Assembly (NCBI GenBank): GCA_036785325.1
Contig: JAXIVH010000149.1
Span: 62,001-126,000, forward strand
Source: Urophycis tenuis
Lineage: Eukaryota > Chordata > Actinopteri > Gadiformes > Phycidae
Direction: 5' to 3'
DNA: 64,000 nt
Position numbers and translations under genes: made by a program. Within the stretch, counting starts at the first letter, position 1; each line of letters begins with the position of its first letter. Positions 63,012 to 64,000 of this stretch are shown here, in pieces. The notes beneath the pieces are model-generated. The model saw only the letters and a program-made list of their open reading frames with translations. It had not been told where the DNA came from and ran no database searches.

Positions 63012-64000
63012 GTGTATGGGGCACAGGAATTGTTATTAACAGGCTGTTCGGCATGGGGTCCTGGAGGGGCCAGGGAGGCAGTGCTTAGTCGCGGCTGGCC
63101 TTGGCCTTTCCTACCCTGGGACCGACTGGGAAGGCACCGCTGGTCGGGGCTGGTCTTGGTCTTTCCTAGGTCTGGACACCCATCGCTGAGGATAGCTGCA
63201 TTGGGGGACCGTGGAGGCAGTGCTTTGTCACGGCTGGCCTCGGTCCTTCGTGACCCCAGTTTTCTGCTAGTTCATCTGGACCCAACAGAGGACAAGAACC
63301 AAGCTCCGGCCCTGATTGGCCAAACCAGGGCTACCTAGCGGTGTTAACAACTGGTTTGTGCTGGTCAGGGGGTAAGTATGTGCCCCCTCCTCTCCATAAC
63401 CAAAACAATGTATCCTAAAAAGTGTTTTACTTACCTTTACTTACCTCGACGTTACCTCAACAAATGATCACTCCTAAAAAAGCTTAAACCCAATACCAAT
63501 TCCATTTCGGAAACGACACACCTTGAGAATTGATCACTCTCGGGGGGGCCTCCCTTGGGTGAGGGTGTATAGTGACAATGGCCAGAAACACCCTATGATC
63601 CCAGGGTCCACTACTGATGACGTGTCCTAATATTTCGATAGCACGTTTATACTCAAATAGAAATGGAAAAGAAAAGTCTCACTCCAGCTGTGACTCGTCT
63701 TTATTCAAATAAGTAAATATACCAATGCATTGGAAGTACCTTCAATCAAACTAGATTGACCTCCATCTTGGAACAAAGAAAACCTTTGGGAAAAGGAAAA
63801 ACAAGTCTATATCTCCAAATCAGCGGTTATATCACAACAAGACAGATAACCATTTCGTTTTACTTCATTCTTGGTAATATGGGAAAAGAGAGCTGCGGAT
63901 GACTAGATATTGGCGAGTGCAACTGCCTTTGATCCCCTATTCAACTACCGAGTCGTTGGATGAGGTGGGGGGGGTCATCGAGATAACTCTAACGAACCCA
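63012..64000 (+). repeat. Satellite monomer, short S1 type, 3' truncated by window
   Basis: 989 bp are visible. The body has TAAAAAAG, ACCTCCATC and an 8-G run. The last bases AACGAACCCA match the deletion junction of short copies rather than the AACGAACCTAACC of long ones, so the array continues with a short monomer beyond the window. Confidence 0.85.

Larger units (their letters stand above)
1..64000. repeat. Subtelomere-type higher-order satellite array
   Basis: The whole window except the retrotransposon at 15764-21341 is one head-to-tail array. The anchor GTGTATGGGG recurs at 1918, 4706, 6779, 9567, 11640, 14428, 22785, 24864, 27657, 30435, 33212, 35273, 38060, 40828, 42900, 45687, 48448, 50520, 53300, 55372, 58159, 60232 and 63012. 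Spacing falls into two classes, 2761-2793 and 2061-2079 bp; the 8357-bp step is a long monomer carrying the insertion. Every monomer reads, left to right: GC-rich block, AT-richer body, telomere-like block, then a unique stretch of about 190 bp before the next anchor. All copies have the same orientation. Telomere-motif blocks inside a large satellite are typical of subtelomeres; an internal heterochromatic array cannot be excluded. Confidence 0.95.

Noticed and set aside
1..64000. CRISPR array or bacterial island
   Set aside because: The repeats are kilobase-long monomers or hexamers without spacers, and no prokaryotic genes are present.

Overview
This window is eukaryotic subtelomere-type DNA, most likely from a vertebrate. 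Almost all of it is one satellite. Each monomer carries about 0.9 kb of degenerate telomere repeat, mainly CCCTAA with CCTTAA, CCTCAG, CCTTAG, CCATAA and CCGTAA variants, next to about 1.1 to 1.9 kb of non-telomeric sequence. The CCCTAA motif fits the vertebrate telomere repeat. A young, nearly intact Ty3/gypsy retrotransposon points to a fish, amphibian or other non-mammalian vertebrate rather than a mammal or bird. That is an inference; I cannot name a species. No host protein-coding gene, tRNA, rRNA or CRISPR array is supported.

Layout: monomers are cut here at the conserved GTGTATGGGG. There are 22 complete monomers, with a partial one at each end. Fourteen are long (L, about 2.76-2.79 kb without the insertion). 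Eight complete ones and both partial ends are short (S, about 2.06-2.08 kb). S lacks a 711-bp segment present in L, always with the same breakpoints. Diagnostic variants split L into A-type (TTGAAAAAG) and B-type (TAAAAAAG). S splits into S1 (body like B) and S2 (TTGAATAG and CAAACAAG). The order from left to right is S2 (partial), A, S1, A, S1, A, B with retrotransposon, S2, A, A/B chimera, B, S2, A, B, S2, A, B, S2, A, S2, A, S2, A/B chimera, S1 (partial). The higher-order period changes from a 4,861-bp dimer on the left, to a 7.62-kb trimer in the middle, then back to a 4.85-kb dimer. All telomere-like blocks read CCCTAA on the + strand, so the nearest chromosome end is probably toward coordinate 1.

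The only genes belong to the retrotransposon at 15764-21341, which lies on the - strand in the AT-rich part of a B-type long monomer. It has two 290/291-bp LTRs that differ by one base in an A-run, a 4-bp target duplication (GAGT), a primer-binding site matching the 3' end of tRNA-Leu, a polypurine tract, gag with a CCHC knuckle, and pol in the order protease, reverse transcriptase, RNase H, integrase. There is no env. Gag and pol overlap in a -1 frame with a canonical GGGAAAC slippery heptamer and a hairpin after it. Pol is interrupted by a one-base frame change at a C-run between RNase H and integrase.

The most interesting points are the geometry of the monomer (a GC-rich block of three internal repeats just proximal to each telomere-like block, plus CTCF-like motifs found only in long monomers), the single ancient 711-bp deletion now present on two monomer backgrounds, and the frameshift signal of the retrotransposon.
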